A stretch of 21,181 nt of DNA from Actinomycetota bacterium. GTDB taxonomy: Bacteria; Actinomycetota; Thermoleophilia; Gaiellales; Gaiellaceae. Below the pieces are notes generated by a model. That model had not been told where the DNA came from and searched no databases. It saw only the letters and a list, made by a program, of their open reading frames with translations. Below, piece by piece: positions 7,110-15,347 of the stretch (position 1 is its first letter; each line of letters starts with the position of its first letter). The position numbers and the translations under genes were made by a program. The stretch spans positions 1 through 21,181 of the forward strand of contig JACCTK010000353.1 in the NCBI GenBank assembly GCA_013812465.1, in the 5' to 3' direction.

Positions 7110-7134
7110 GCCAAGTAACAGTCTGTTACTTGGC
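7110..7134. repeat. Dispersed palindrome family B, copy 2 (perfect)
   Basis: Arms of 12 bases, GCCAAGTAACAG and CTGTTACTTGGC, are perfectly complementary around a central T. GGAC (7102-7105) and GTCC (7135-7138) can extend the stem past a four-base bulge. It begins 18 bases after the ridA stop. No T-run follows, so an ordinary intrinsic terminator is unlikely. See copy 1 at 784-808. Confidence 0.8.
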
Positions 7135-7184
7135 GTCCACGACGGAGAGCGGCTTCGACCGGGCGGTCGGGGCAGAATGAGCAG

Positions 7185-7280
7185 ATGCGCGTCGAGGAGG
7201 TCATCGCCACCCACCGGAACACCGGTTTCGACGCGTTCGCGGCGATACTCGCTTCGCGTCGCTATCCGGGCGCGCCATGA
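7185..7280 (+). CDS. Possible 31-residue upstream ORF coupled to the nucleotidyltransferase gene
   Basis: ATG 7185 opens a 31-codon frame (MRVEEVIATHRNTGFDAF...) whose TGA overlaps the next gene's ATG as ATGA. CAGAAT at 7173-7178 lies six bases before it, so a leaderless start is possible. No homology is recognised and it could be chance. Its position suggests a leader that loads ribosomes for the downstream gene. Confidence 0.3.
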   Translation: MRVEEVIATHRNTGFDAFAAILASRRYPGAP

Positions 7281-8539
7281 CGACCTTGCGACTCGCGAAG
7301 GAGCTGACTGCGCTCGAAAAGCTCCGCGCGCTCTTGGACGCTGTCGCGTCGCTCGGCGATCGTGCCGGGGTCGTCTACCTGGTCGGTGGGACCGTTCGCG
7401 ACATCCTCCTCGGAGAGGAGAGCTTCGACGTCGATATCGCCGTCGAGGGGGACGCGATCGAGTTCGCGCGGGCACTCACCTCGGCTCTCGAGGGACGCAT
7501 GACCTCTCACCAGAAGTTCGGGACGGCGGCCGTGCTCTATGGCGCGGACGAGCGCGTCGACGTCGTCACCACCCGAACCGAGCTCTACGACGCGCCCGGA
7601 GCCCTCCCAACTGTCCGGCGAGCGGGTCTCCGTGAGGATCTCTTCCGGCGCGATTTCACGATCAACGCGATGGCCGTGTCGCTCCAACCTACCGACTTCG
7701 GGCGGCTCGTCGATCCCTACGGAGGTCGCGCAGACCTGGACGCGCGACTGCTCCGGGTTCTTCACAACCTCTCGTTCATCGACGATCCGACGCGGATCTT
7801 CCGCGGAATCCGCTACGAGGCGCGGTACGGGCTTCGCCTCGAGGAGCACTCCGCGCGCCTTGCTCACGCTTGCATCGAGATGGGTCTCGTCGGCGGTCTT
7901 TCGTCGGCCCGCTTGCGCGACGAGCTGCAAAGGCTTTTGGAGGATCCGGGCGCGATCGGCGGAATCCTTCGCCTCGGCGAGCTGGCCGCGGATCGTGCGA
8001 TCCACCCCCACCTGCGCGCAGACTCGGAGGCCGCAGCGCTCTTCGAGCGCGCGAACGCACTGCGCGACGAGCTACACGCGGACGTTCCCTCGTGGCGCAT
8101 CGGTTGCGCCGTGCTCGGGAGAAAGATGTCCCCGGAGGACGCGCACACCTGGCTGGAGGGACTGAACATGAGAAGACGCGACGTCGACCGGATCGCCGGC
8201 GCGATCACGGTCGCCCCCCGCATCGTCGAGCGCCTTCGGAGCGAGCGGCTCCGCCCGGCCGAAGTCGTCGCCCTGGCTGACCCATTCGCACCGGACGCTC
8301 CGCTCCTGGCGCTCGCCATGGAAGACCGCCCCGAGCTACGCGACTACTTCACGCGACTTCGCGACGTCCGCATCGAGATCGGCGGCACAGAGCTCGTCGC
8401 GCTCGGCCTCGCCGAGTCCCCGCGGGTGGGGGAGGTGCTGGCAGAGCTTCGCCGGAGAAAGCTGAACGGAGAGCTCGACGGACGCGACTCGGAGCTCGCG
8501 GCGGCACGCGACTTGATCGCCGAAACGCCCGACGCGTGA
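7277..8539 (+). CDS. CCA tRNA nucleotidyltransferase / poly(A) polymerase family protein
   Basis: The 420-residue protein is a class II nucleotidyltransferase that adds CCA, or part of it, to tRNA 3' ends. The head domain shows YLVGGTVRDILLG with the nucleotide-binding Gly-Gly (37-38), the metal-binding DVD at 51-53 (SFDVDIAVEGD), Asp95 (ERVDVVTTR) and RRDFTINAMAV (124-134). The neck has DPTRIFRGIRYEARYG (170-185), with the Arg residues that choose the base. The C-terminal half is helical and I see no HD phosphohydrolase motif there. Sequence alone does not separate full CCA, A-adding, CC-adding and poly(A) enzymes, so no gene symbol is given. Both flanks are coupled: ATGA with the small upstream frame and GTGA with yggS. 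Confidence 0.88.
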   Translation: MTTLRLAKELTALEKLRALLDAVASLGDRAGVVYLVGGTVRDILLGEESFDVDIAVEGDAIEFARALTSALEGRMTSHQKFGTAAVLYGADERVDVVTTRTELYDAPGALPTVRRAGLREDLFRRDFTINAMAVSLQPTDFGRLVDPYGGRADLDARLLRVLHNLSFIDDPTRIFRGIRYEARYGLRLEEHSARLAHACIEMGLVGGLSSARLRDELQRLLEDPGAIGGILRLGELAADRAIHPHLRADSEAAALFERANALRDELHADVPSWRIGCAVLGRKMSPEDAHTWLEGLNMRRRDVDRIAGAITVAPRIVERLRSERLRPAEVVALADPFAPDAPLLALAMEDRPELRDYFTRLRDVRIEIGGTELVALGLAESPRVGEVLAELRRRKLNGELDGRDSELAAARDLIAETPDA

Positions 8540-9141
8540 GCATCGCGTCGAGCAAGGAGATCGCCGAGCGCTACCGCCGCGTCCGAGACGAGGTCGGCGA
8601 GCGCGTGACAGTGGTCGTCGCGTCGAAGTACGTCTCGGTCGAGGAGATGGCGGTGCTCGCAGAGGCGGGGGTGGACGTGGTGGGGGAGAACCGCGCGCAG
8701 GATCTCGAGCGAAAGCATGCGAACTACGGCGACGCGTTCCGCTGGCACTTCATCGGCCACCTGCAGTCGAACAAGGTCAAGGTGGTGAACCGGCTCTGCG
8801 AGCTCGTGCACTCGCTCTCGTCCGAGTCAGCGGCTGCGCGCCTGACCACTCCGGCGCTGCTCGAGGTCAACCTCTCCGAGGAAAGCGCCAAGTCCGGCGT
8901 CATCCCCGCGGAGATCGCGAGCTTCTTGCCGCGCTTCCCGGCGATTCGAGGATTGATGACCATGCCTCCGCTTGCGGCCGACCCGGAGGCGTCGCGACCG
9001 TACTTCCATCGCCTCGCCGCGCTTGCGGCCGAGCACGGTCTCTCTGAGCTGAGCATGGGAACCTCACAGGACTACCGTGTCGCGGTCGAGGAGGGCGCGA
9101 CGCTCGTTCGCATCGGCGAGGCGTTCTTCCAGCCGCATTAG
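8536..9141 (+). CDS. YggS/PROSC family PLP homeostasis protein
   Basis: The 201-residue protein is a single-domain alanine racemase-like PLP carrier. VVVASKYVSVEEM holds the PLP-binding Lys31. VVGENRAQDLERK, WHFIGHLQSNKVK, LLEVNLSEESAKSGV, IRGLMTMPPLA and LSMGTSQDYRVAVEEGATLVRIG follow in family order. It is shorter than the usual 225-240 residues because the N-terminal helix pair and the segment between HSL and LLEVN are trimmed. The family buffers cellular PLP and affects amino- and keto-acid balance. The GTG overlaps the previous stop (GTGA). Position just before sepF is the classic actinobacterial and firmicute order. Confidence 0.92.
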   Translation: MSIASSKEIAERYRRVRDEVGERVTVVVASKYVSVEEMAVLAEAGVDVVGENRAQDLERKHANYGDAFRWHFIGHLQSNKVKVVNRLCELVHSLSSESAAARLTTPALLEVNLSEESAKSGVIPAEIASFLPRFPAIRGLMTMPPLAADPEASRPYFHRLAALAAEHGLSELSMGTSQDYRVAVEEGATLVRIGEAFFQPH

Positions 9142-9144
9142 AAT
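9139..9144 (+). promoter_or_regulatory. Candidate -10 box (TAGAAT) of sepF, overlapping the yggS stop codon
   Basis: TAGAAT starts with the TAG stop of yggS and is followed by eight bases and the sepF ATG at 9153. Spacing and sequence fit a leaderless promoter. No Shine-Dalgarno sequence precedes the ATG. Confidence 0.5.
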
Positions 9145-9152
9145 CGCCACGC

Positions 9153-9686
9153 ATGGGCTTCTCCGATCTCTGGAACCGGACGCTCGTCTACTTCGGCATC
9201 GCCGAGGAGGAGGAGTGGGACGAGTCGGACTACGTCACGAACGAGCAGGTCGAGGAGGGCTATCGCCGTCGCGACCGGCAGAACGTGCGCCGCCTACCGA
9301 GCGCTCCCGAGCGTGACGACTGGGCCTCGGACGAGGCTGCGCCCGCGCGCTCCCGCCGGCGACAGGAATCAACGCCGAGATTGCGCAGCGTGGATGCAGG
9401 GTCACCGGCGAAAGTCCATCTGGTCGTGCCGCGGAGCTTCAACGACGCCCAGCAGATCGCCGACCGCTTCAAGGCGCAGGTTCCGGTGATCTTGAACCTG
9501 CAGAGCGCGGACCACGACCTCTCGAAGCGCCTGATCGATTTTGCGAGCGGCCTCACCTACGCGCTCGACGGCAGCATGCAGCGTGTCGCCGACAAGGTCT
9601 TCCTCCTCATGCCGCGAGACGTCGAGCTCTCCGCCGAGGAGCGAGCGCGTGCCCTCGAGCGGGGCGGCTTCTACAACCAGGCGTAG
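9153..9686 (+). CDS. sepF: Cell division protein SepF
   Basis: SepF polymerises on the membrane and tethers FtsZ to the division site. The 177-residue protein has the expected N-terminal amphipathic anchor (MGFSDLWNRTLVYFGI), an acidic and then Arg-rich linker (about 18-85), and the C-terminal SepF core: VHLVVPRSFNDAQQIADRFK, VILNLQSADHDLSKRLIDFA, SGLTYALDGSMQRVADKVFL and LMPRDVELS. Length is normal. The ATG follows a TAGAAT box with leaderless spacing. A structured 92-nt gap separates it from yggT. No ftsZ is present in the window although sepF often lies close to it. Confidence 0.95.
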   Translation: MGFSDLWNRTLVYFGIAEEEEWDESDYVTNEQVEEGYRRRDRQNVRRLPSAPERDDWASDEAAPARSRRRQESTPRLRSVDAGSPAKVHLVVPRSFNDAQQIADRFKAQVPVILNLQSADHDLSKRLIDFASGLTYALDGSMQRVADKVFLLMPRDVELSAEERARALERGGFYNQA

Positions 9687-9698
9687 ATCCGAACCGGA

Positions 9699-9772
9699 GT
9701 CTGGCTGAAGCCAGACCCCAAGTCCCAGGTCGGGGTCTGGGGAGCCGGACCCGGTCGCGGTAGGAAACCGCG
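9699..9772 (+). promoter_or_regulatory. Structured leader before yggT with alternative hairpins (family C, copy 1)
   Basis: Arms in order are GTCTGGCT (9699-9706), AGCCAGACCCC (9709-9719), GGGGTCTGG (9732-9740) and CCGGACCC (9745-9752). Arms 1 and 2 form an 8-bp hairpin, and arms 3 and 4 an 8-bp hairpin with loop GGAG and one G.U. Arms 2 and 3 form a competing 9-bp stem. A further 6-bp hairpin (9756-9761 / 9767-9772) has AGGAA, a possible ribosome site, as its loop. The design resembles an attenuator or translational switch. No function is established. Confidence 0.5.
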
Positions 9773-9778
9773 CATCCG

Positions 9779-10105
9779 GTGGCGAACTCACGCCCGATGG
9801 GCGTCCCCGCCTCGATAGGCGTGCTGGCCGACACCGCCACGTCGCTGCAGAGCTTCGTGCGCGTCTTCGTCTGGATCTACGTCCTGCTCATTCTTGCCTG
9901 GGTCATCCAGTCCTGGGTTCGGCTTCCCTATTCCACGACGATCGCAGCTGTGCAAAGGTTCCTGGACGAAGTCGTCGTCCCCTACCTGCGCCTCTTTCGC
10001 CGACTGCCGATGCTCGGGCCGTTCGACCTGTCCCCGATCGTCGGCGTCATCGTCCTGCTCGTTGCGGCCGAGATCGTCTCCAACCTGATCGGAGCGCTCC
10101 TCTAA
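9779..10105 (+). CDS. YggT family membrane protein
   Basis: The 108-residue protein has two membrane spans, about 26-45 (FVRVFVWIYVLLILAWVIQS) and 85-105. Between them lies the family loop with LDEVVVPYLRLFRRLPM and GPFDLSPIVGVIVLL. YggT (Ycf19-like) proteins are small inner-membrane proteins found next to sepF; they have been tied to osmotic tolerance and to nucleoid or septum organisation, but the biochemical role is unclear. The GTG at 9779 is the first start after the hairpin leader. ATG 9797 is a possible later start and would leave both membrane spans intact. It ends 17 bases before divIVA. Confidence 0.9.
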   Translation: MANSRPMGVPASIGVLADTATSLQSFVRVFVWIYVLLILAWVIQSWVRLPYSTTIAAVQRFLDEVVVPYLRLFRRLPMLGPFDLSPIVGVIVLLVAAEIVSNLIGALL

Positions 10106-10111
10106 GGGAGT

Positions 10112-10117
10112 AAGGAG
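10112..10117 (+). promoter_or_regulatory. Ribosome binding site of divIVA
   Basis: AAGGAG lies five bases before ATG 10123, a standard spacing. It supports that start and translation from the yggT transcript. Confidence 0.75.
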
Positions 10118-10122
10118 TTCAC

Positions 10123-10623
10123 ATGCCGCTTACACCAGTCGAGATCCGACATCTCCAACTCCGCCGCACGTTCCTCCGCGGCTATCGCAGAAAGGCGGTC
10201 GACGGGCTGCTCACGGAGATCGCCGACAGCTTCGAAGAGGTGTGGCGCGAGCGCGCCGACCTCTCCGACCACCTGCACGAGCTCGAGACCGAGGCGTCGA
10301 AGCACCGCGAGCTGGAGGCGCTGCTGCGGTCGACCCTCGTGTCGGCGGAGCGGGCCGCTCAGGACATGAAGGAGCAGGCCAGGCGCGAATCGGACCTGGT
10401 CGTGCGGGAAGCGCACGCCGAAGGACGTCGCGTGACACGCGAGTCCGCCGCCGAGAAGCAGCGGCTGGAGGAGGACATGCGCAAGATCCGGGCGATGCTC
10501 CGAACAGCGCTCGAGTCCTTGGACGGAGAACAGCGCGCGGAGATGCCCGCCGACAGCCCAGCGGTCAAGCCGGCGGCTGTCGAGGAGATCACCGACCCGG
10601 GGATCCGCCGGGTCGCCGGGTAG
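10123..10623 (+). CDS. DivIVA domain polar/septal scaffold protein
   Basis: DivIVA-type proteins bind curved membrane at poles and septa and recruit division or wall-growth factors. The 166-residue protein starts with the lipid-binding module (MPLTPVEIRHLQLRRTF, then LRGYRRKAVDGLLTEIADSF). A coiled coil runs from about 35 to 140, rich in Glu, Arg and Ala. A short Pro/Ala-rich tail ends in DPGIRRVAG. Where Gram-positive members usually have F or Y-D-x-x-E/Q-V near residue 20, this protein has GYRRKAVDGLL. It is shorter than Wag31-type polar-growth proteins. Order after sepF and yggT is standard. Confidence 0.9.
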   Translation: MPLTPVEIRHLQLRRTFLRGYRRKAVDGLLTEIADSFEEVWRERADLSDHLHELETEASKHRELEALLRSTLVSAERAAQDMKEQARRESDLVVREAHAEGRRVTRESAAEKQRLEEDMRKIRAMLRTALESLDGEQRAEMPADSPAVKPAAVEEITDPGIRRVAG

Positions 10624-10640
10624 TCCTCGGGTCGCACCGA

Positions 10641-10713
10641 TATCCTTCGGGCCGTGGAAGGTTCGAGCACTCGCCTGCGGCAGAGGCTTATCTCGCCCTC
10701 GAGCGCGAGATGA
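10641..10713 (+). CDS. Possible leaderless 19-residue upstream ORF before the zinc finger gene, with its -10 box
   Basis: TATCCT (10641-10646) is followed by seven bases and GTG 10654, the spacing expected of a leaderless transcript. The 19-codon frame (MEGSSTRLRQRLISPSSAR) ends in TGA overlapping the next ATG as ATGA. The peptide is basic and not recognised. The listed interval includes the -10 box; the frame itself is 10654-10713. Chance is a real alternative. Confidence 0.3.
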
Positions 10714-11069
10714 AACTCGATCCAACCCGCTTCCGGAAGGAGCTCGAGAGCGAGCTCGAGCGCCTTCGCACTGCGCGCGAAGGCGTGAACCACGAGACGT
10801 CGATGACCGAGGAGACGGGAGACCTTTCGAGCGGCGCCGGCGAGCTCGCAGACACGGCGACCGAGACCTATATGCGCGAGCTCGACGAAGGGCTCGAGGA
10901 GAACGCCGACCATCTCATCGTCGAAGTCGAGTCGGCGCTGAAGCGAATCGAGGATGAAACGTACGGCACCTGCGTCGTCTGCGGCAAGTCGATCGGCGTG
11001 GAGCGGCTCGAGGCGGTTCCCTGGGCGACACTCTGCATCGACGACAAGCGCGCGCAGGAGCGCGGGTGA
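10710..11069 (+). CDS. DksA/TraR-type zinc finger protein
   Basis: The 119-residue protein has an N-terminal helical hairpin (about 5-25 and 50-82), which in DksA reaches into the RNA polymerase secondary channel, and a C-terminal finger. The finger reads TCVVCGKSIGVERLEAVP then ATLCIDDK. Cys88, Cys91 and Cys109 are present, but the fourth ligand position is Asp112 instead of Cys. Actinobacterial members often vary at this ligand. The coiled-coil tip lacks an obvious DxxDxA motif, so a DksA-like effect on transcription is only a guess. ATG 10710 is the only start before the conserved part and overlaps a small upstream frame. The 151-bp gap to lspA shows no gene. Confidence 0.8.
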   Translation: MKLDPTRFRKELESELERLRTAREGVNHETSMTEETGDLSSGAGELADTATETYMRELDEGLEENADHLIVEVESALKRIEDETYGTCVVCGKSIGVERLEAVPWATLCIDDKRAQERG

Positions 11070-11201
11070 GACCCGCGTTCCTCGGACGTCGCTCGCGGTG
11101 CGGGGCCGGAGGGCACAGTACAAGTAGTACGGGCCTAGAGAGCACCGTGCCGCAAGCGGCGTCAGGCTCTGGCGGAGCGCGGCTTCGCCGGGCGGGAGCG
11201 G

Positions 11202-11239
11202 GAGCCGGCGAGGGGCGCGGGTGAGCGAGCCGGCGAGGG
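11202..11239 (+). repeat. 13-bp direct repeat flanking the lspA start
   Basis: GAGCCGGCGAGGG occurs at 11202-11214 and 11227-11239, 25 bases apart, on either side of the proposed GTG. It looks like a local duplication. It makes the true lspA start less certain. Confidence 0.6.
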
Positions 11240-11823
11240 AGGCGCCGCCGCAAGTCGACGTCCGCGTGGGATCCACCGCGAACGCGCTGCGGCCGATCTC
11301 TTCGGCCGAGCGTTCGCTTGCGGCCGGCCCAGGACAGTGGCTTGCGCTGCTCGCGGTCGCGGCCGCGGCGATCTTCGCCGATCAGCTGACGAAGCAGGCG
11401 ATAGGCCGCACGCTCGAGGTCGGTGAGCGCGTTCGGCTGCTCGGCCCGATCTCGATCCATCACGTCGAGAACTCGGGTATCGCGTTCGGCCTGTTCGCGA
11501 GCCGGACGAGCTTCGTGATCGCGATCACGGCGGTGGCGGTCGGGATGATGGTCTGGTTCTTCGCGCGCTCGGGCAAGCGGCATCCCATTCTCCCCGTGGG
11601 ACTGGGGCTTGTTCTCGGCGGAAGCATCGCCAACCTGGTCGACCGCGTGCGCCTCGGCCGGGTGACCGATTTTCTCGATCTCGACGCCTGGCCGGCGTTC
11701 AACCTCGCCGACATGTTCATCGTCGTCGGAGTCGCGGTGCTCTTCAGCACGCTCGTCCTCGCTGATCGTTCGGATCGCATGCATGGGGCGCGCGATGGAA
11801 ACACTGCGCTTCAGCGTCGCTGA
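11221..11823 (+). CDS. lspA: Lipoprotein signal peptidase (signal peptidase II)
   Basis: LspA is a membrane aspartyl protease that removes signal peptides from lipid-modified prolipoproteins. The 200-residue protein has the catalytic Asp141 in GGSIANLVDRV and Asp164 in FNLADMFIVVG, plus family segments ADQLTKQAI (53-61) and HVENSGIAFGLF (81-92). Four membrane spans lie at about 39-55, 97-114, 124-140 and 164-181. About 38 residues precede the first span and look unconserved; a later GTG at 11266 is a possible start. Its end overlaps the next gene by 29 bases, so the two are probably one transcript. Confidence 0.93.
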   Translation: MSEPAREAPPQVDVRVGSTANALRPISSAERSLAAGPGQWLALLAVAAAAIFADQLTKQAIGRTLEVGERVRLLGPISIHHVENSGIAFGLFASRTSFVIAITAVAVGMMVWFFARSGKRHPILPVGLGLVLGGSIANLVDRVRLGRVTDFLDLDAWPAFNLADMFIVVGVAVLFSTLVLADRSDRMHGARDGNTALQRR

Positions 11824-12697
11824 CGAGGACGCGGGCGCTCGTCTCGACAAGGCGCTCGCGTCCCGCTTGGAGATCGGGACGCGCTCGCTGGCCGAACGGC
11901 TGCTTCGAGAGGGGGCAGTTCGCGTCGACGGCGAGCCCCGGTCGAAGAGCTTTCGGCTCGAGTCGGGCTCTGTCGTCGAGGCGGAACTGCCTGAGGCGGC
12001 TTCCGGTCTGCGAGCGGAGCCCGCGTCTGTGCCCGTGGTCTACGAGGATCAGCATCTTCTCGTTCTCGACAAGCCGGCTGGACTCGTGATGCATCCCGGC
12101 GCGGGCAGCAGAGCGGGAACGCTCGCGGGCCAGCTTCTCTCGCTCGGAGCGAGAGGCGGCCCCGACCCGGATCGGCCCGGAATCGTTCACCGCCTCGACC
12201 GAGACACCTCCGGTCTGCTCGTGGTCGCGCGCTCCGAGGACGCACACGCAGCCCTACAAGAGGCGATCAGGGACCGCGAAGTCGACCGACGCTACCTCGC
12301 GCTGGCACAAGGGAGTCCGCGTTCGCGAAGCGGACGGATCGACGCGCCCCTCGGCCGCGACCGGCGCGATCCGACGAAGCGCTCCCTCGATACCGACGAG
12401 CCACGGGAAGCCGTGACGCACTTCGAGGTGGTCGAGCTCCTGAGCGACCATGCGCTGCTCGAGGTTCGCCTGGAGACGGGGCGCACACATCAGATCCGCG
12501 TGCATCTGGCCGCGATCGAGCTTCCCGTCTCGGGAGACTCGCAGTATGGGGTCCGCGGAGATCTCGGGCTCGAGCGGCAGTTCCTGCATGCACACCGTCT
12601 GCGCTTCCGGCATCCGATCACGGATGACGAGATCGATGAGAGCTCACCGCTCCCGTCGGATCTCGAGACGGCGTTGGAGCGCGCCCGATCAGCGTAG
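11795..12697 (+). CDS. RluD/RluA family 23S rRNA pseudouridine synthase
   Basis: The 300-residue protein has an N-terminal S4 RNA-binding domain ([32 protein letters not shown]) and a pseudouridine synthase domain with [22 protein letters not shown] and the catalytic Asp in [32 protein letters not shown] and [12 protein letters not shown] follow. Position after lspA is where the RluD-type enzyme (isomerising 23S rRNA uridines in helix 69) is usually found, but the target base cannot be read from sequence. ATG 11795 (METLRFSV) is preferred; ATG 11783 in the same frame is possible. The gene starts inside the lspA coding region. Confidence 0.92.
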   Translation: METLRFSVADEDAGARLDKALASRLEIGTRSLAERLLREGAVRVDGEPRSKSFRLESGSVVEAELPEAASGLRAEPASVPVVYEDQHLLVLDKPAGLVMHPGAGSRAGTLAGQLLSLGARGGPDPDRPGIVHRLDRDTSGLLVVARSEDAHAALQEAIRDREVDRRYLALAQGSPRSRSGRIDAPLGRDRRDPTKRSLDTDEPREAVTHFEVVELLSDHALLEVRLETGRTHQIRVHLAAIELPVSGDSQYGVRGDLGLERQFLHAHRLRFRHPITDDEIDESSPLPSDLETALERARSA

Positions 12698-12698
12698 A

Positions 12699-12716
12699 GG
12701 CGAGGCTTGCCTCGCC
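12699..12716. terminator. GC-rich hairpin after the rluD-type gene (possible transcript end)
   Basis: GGCGAGGC (12699-12706) and GCCTCGCC (12709-12716) form an 8-bp stem two bases after the stop codon. There is no U-run, so termination would need another factor. The right arm sequence recurs at 12751-12758, so a second pairing is possible. Confidence 0.4.
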
Positions 12717-12765
12717 CTCATGTGCCCGTTGCAAACGACGGCGACGGAAGGCCTCGCCCCACGGC

Positions 12766-12893
12766 TACACTCTTCCGCGATCCAGACCTTCAACCCGGCG
12801 ATCAAGCCGAGGCGGGGGTGCCGTGCCCTGAGCGCGGTTCCGCCCGGCCCGCCGGCGCAATACCGTCAACCAAACCTGAAAGGGGCTGATCCT
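12766..12893 (+). promoter_or_regulatory. Candidate rpsB promoter and leader
   Basis: TACACT (12766-12771) is a plausible -10 with no clear -35. The following leader holds a hairpin of nine pairs with one bulged A (12806-12815 / 12840-12848, arms GCCGAGGCGG and CCGCCCGGC). AAAGGGG (12879-12885) is the ribosome site. Leaders of rpsB-tsf operons are often bound by S2 itself; whether this one is cannot be judged. Confidence 0.4.
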
Positions 12894-13750
12894 GTGTCAG
12901 TCGTAACCATGCGAGAGCTCTTGGAGGCCGGCGTCCACTTCGGCCACCAGACGCGACGCTGGAACCCGAAGATGCGTCGCTTCATCTTCTCCGAGCGCGG
13001 AGGCATCTACATCATCGACCTTCAGAAGACCCTCGAGCTGCTCGAGGAGGCGCACGCCTTCGCGCGCAATGTCGCAGAGCGCCGAGGAACGGTTCTCTTC
13101 GTCGGCACCAAGAAGCAGGCTCAGGAGGCGGTGCAGGAGCACGCATCGCGGGTCGGCATGCCCTATGTCTCGAACCGCTGGCTCGGCGGCCTTCTGACCA
13201 ACTGGCGCACGATCTCGGAGCGAATCTCGTATCTCCACGACCTGCGCCGCCTGCAGACCGAGGGGCAGCTCGACCTCCTGCCCTCGAAGGAGCGGATCGC
13301 GCTCACGGCCGAGCTCGACAAGCTCGAGTCCAACCTGGGCGGAGTCGCCGACATGAAGCGCCAGCCCGACGCGGTCTTTGTCATCGATTTGAAGAAGGAG
13401 CAGCTCGCGGTGCGCGAGGCCCGCCGTCTGGGCGTCCCGATCATCGGCCTCGTCGACACGAACGCCGACCCGGACGAGGCCGATTTCGTCATCCCCGGAA
13501 ACGACGATGCGATCCGCGCCTCCAACCTGATCGCGAAGGTCGTCGCGGACGGCATCGAGGCCGGGAGGACGCAGGTGACGCCCGCCGAGTTCGCGGCGCC
13601 GGCCGCAGAAGAGACGGCAAACGGTGACCAGCCCGATTCAACTCCTGAAGCTCCGTCTGAGGCGGCTCCGGCGGCCGAGCCGGAGCCAGCGGCGACAGCC
13701 GCAGAGGGAGCGGCAGCCGCAGAACGAGTCGCCAATGGAGGCGAGAGCGA

Positions 13751-13754
<4 letters not shown>
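12894..13754 (+). CDS. rpsB: 30S ribosomal protein S2
   Basis: S2 binds the 30S head-body junction and is needed for S1 attachment and initiation. The 286-residue protein shows all family signatures: [19 protein letters not shown] (9-27), [12 protein letters not shown] (39-50), [22 protein letters not shown] (97-108), [12 protein letters not shown] (158-169) and [19 protein letters not shown] (180-198). After about residue 228 it carries a 58-residue Ala/Glu/Pro-rich acidic tail absent from E. coli S2, a type of extension common in actinobacteria. The GTG 12894 start has AAAGGGG eight bases before it. An in-frame ATG at 12909 is an alternative. The stop overlaps tsf (GTGA). Confidence 0.97.
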
Positions 13755-15333
<1,579 letters not shown>

Positions 15334-15335
15334 CC

Positions 15336-15343
15336 GAAGGAGG
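15336..15343 (+). promoter_or_regulatory. Strong ribosome binding site of frr
   Basis: GAAGGAGG lies four bases before GTG 15348, fixing the frr start. It is the best Shine-Dalgarno match in the window. Confidence 0.8.
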
Positions 15344-15347
15344 AAAC

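Noticed and set aside
7262..8011. Minus-strand frame of 249 codons within the nucleotidyltransferase gene
   Set aside because: Fully antisense to a gene with complete active-site motifs and without recognisable protein features.
10651..10680. tRNA-like GGTTCGA sequence
   Set aside because: No acceptor, D or anticodon stems fit around it; it is part of the gap before the zinc finger gene.
11070..11220. Possible small gene or RNA between the zinc finger gene and lspA
   Set aside because: Only short GC-rich stems (for example GCCGC/GCGGC) and a local direct repeat were seen; nothing with coding pattern or a clear fold.
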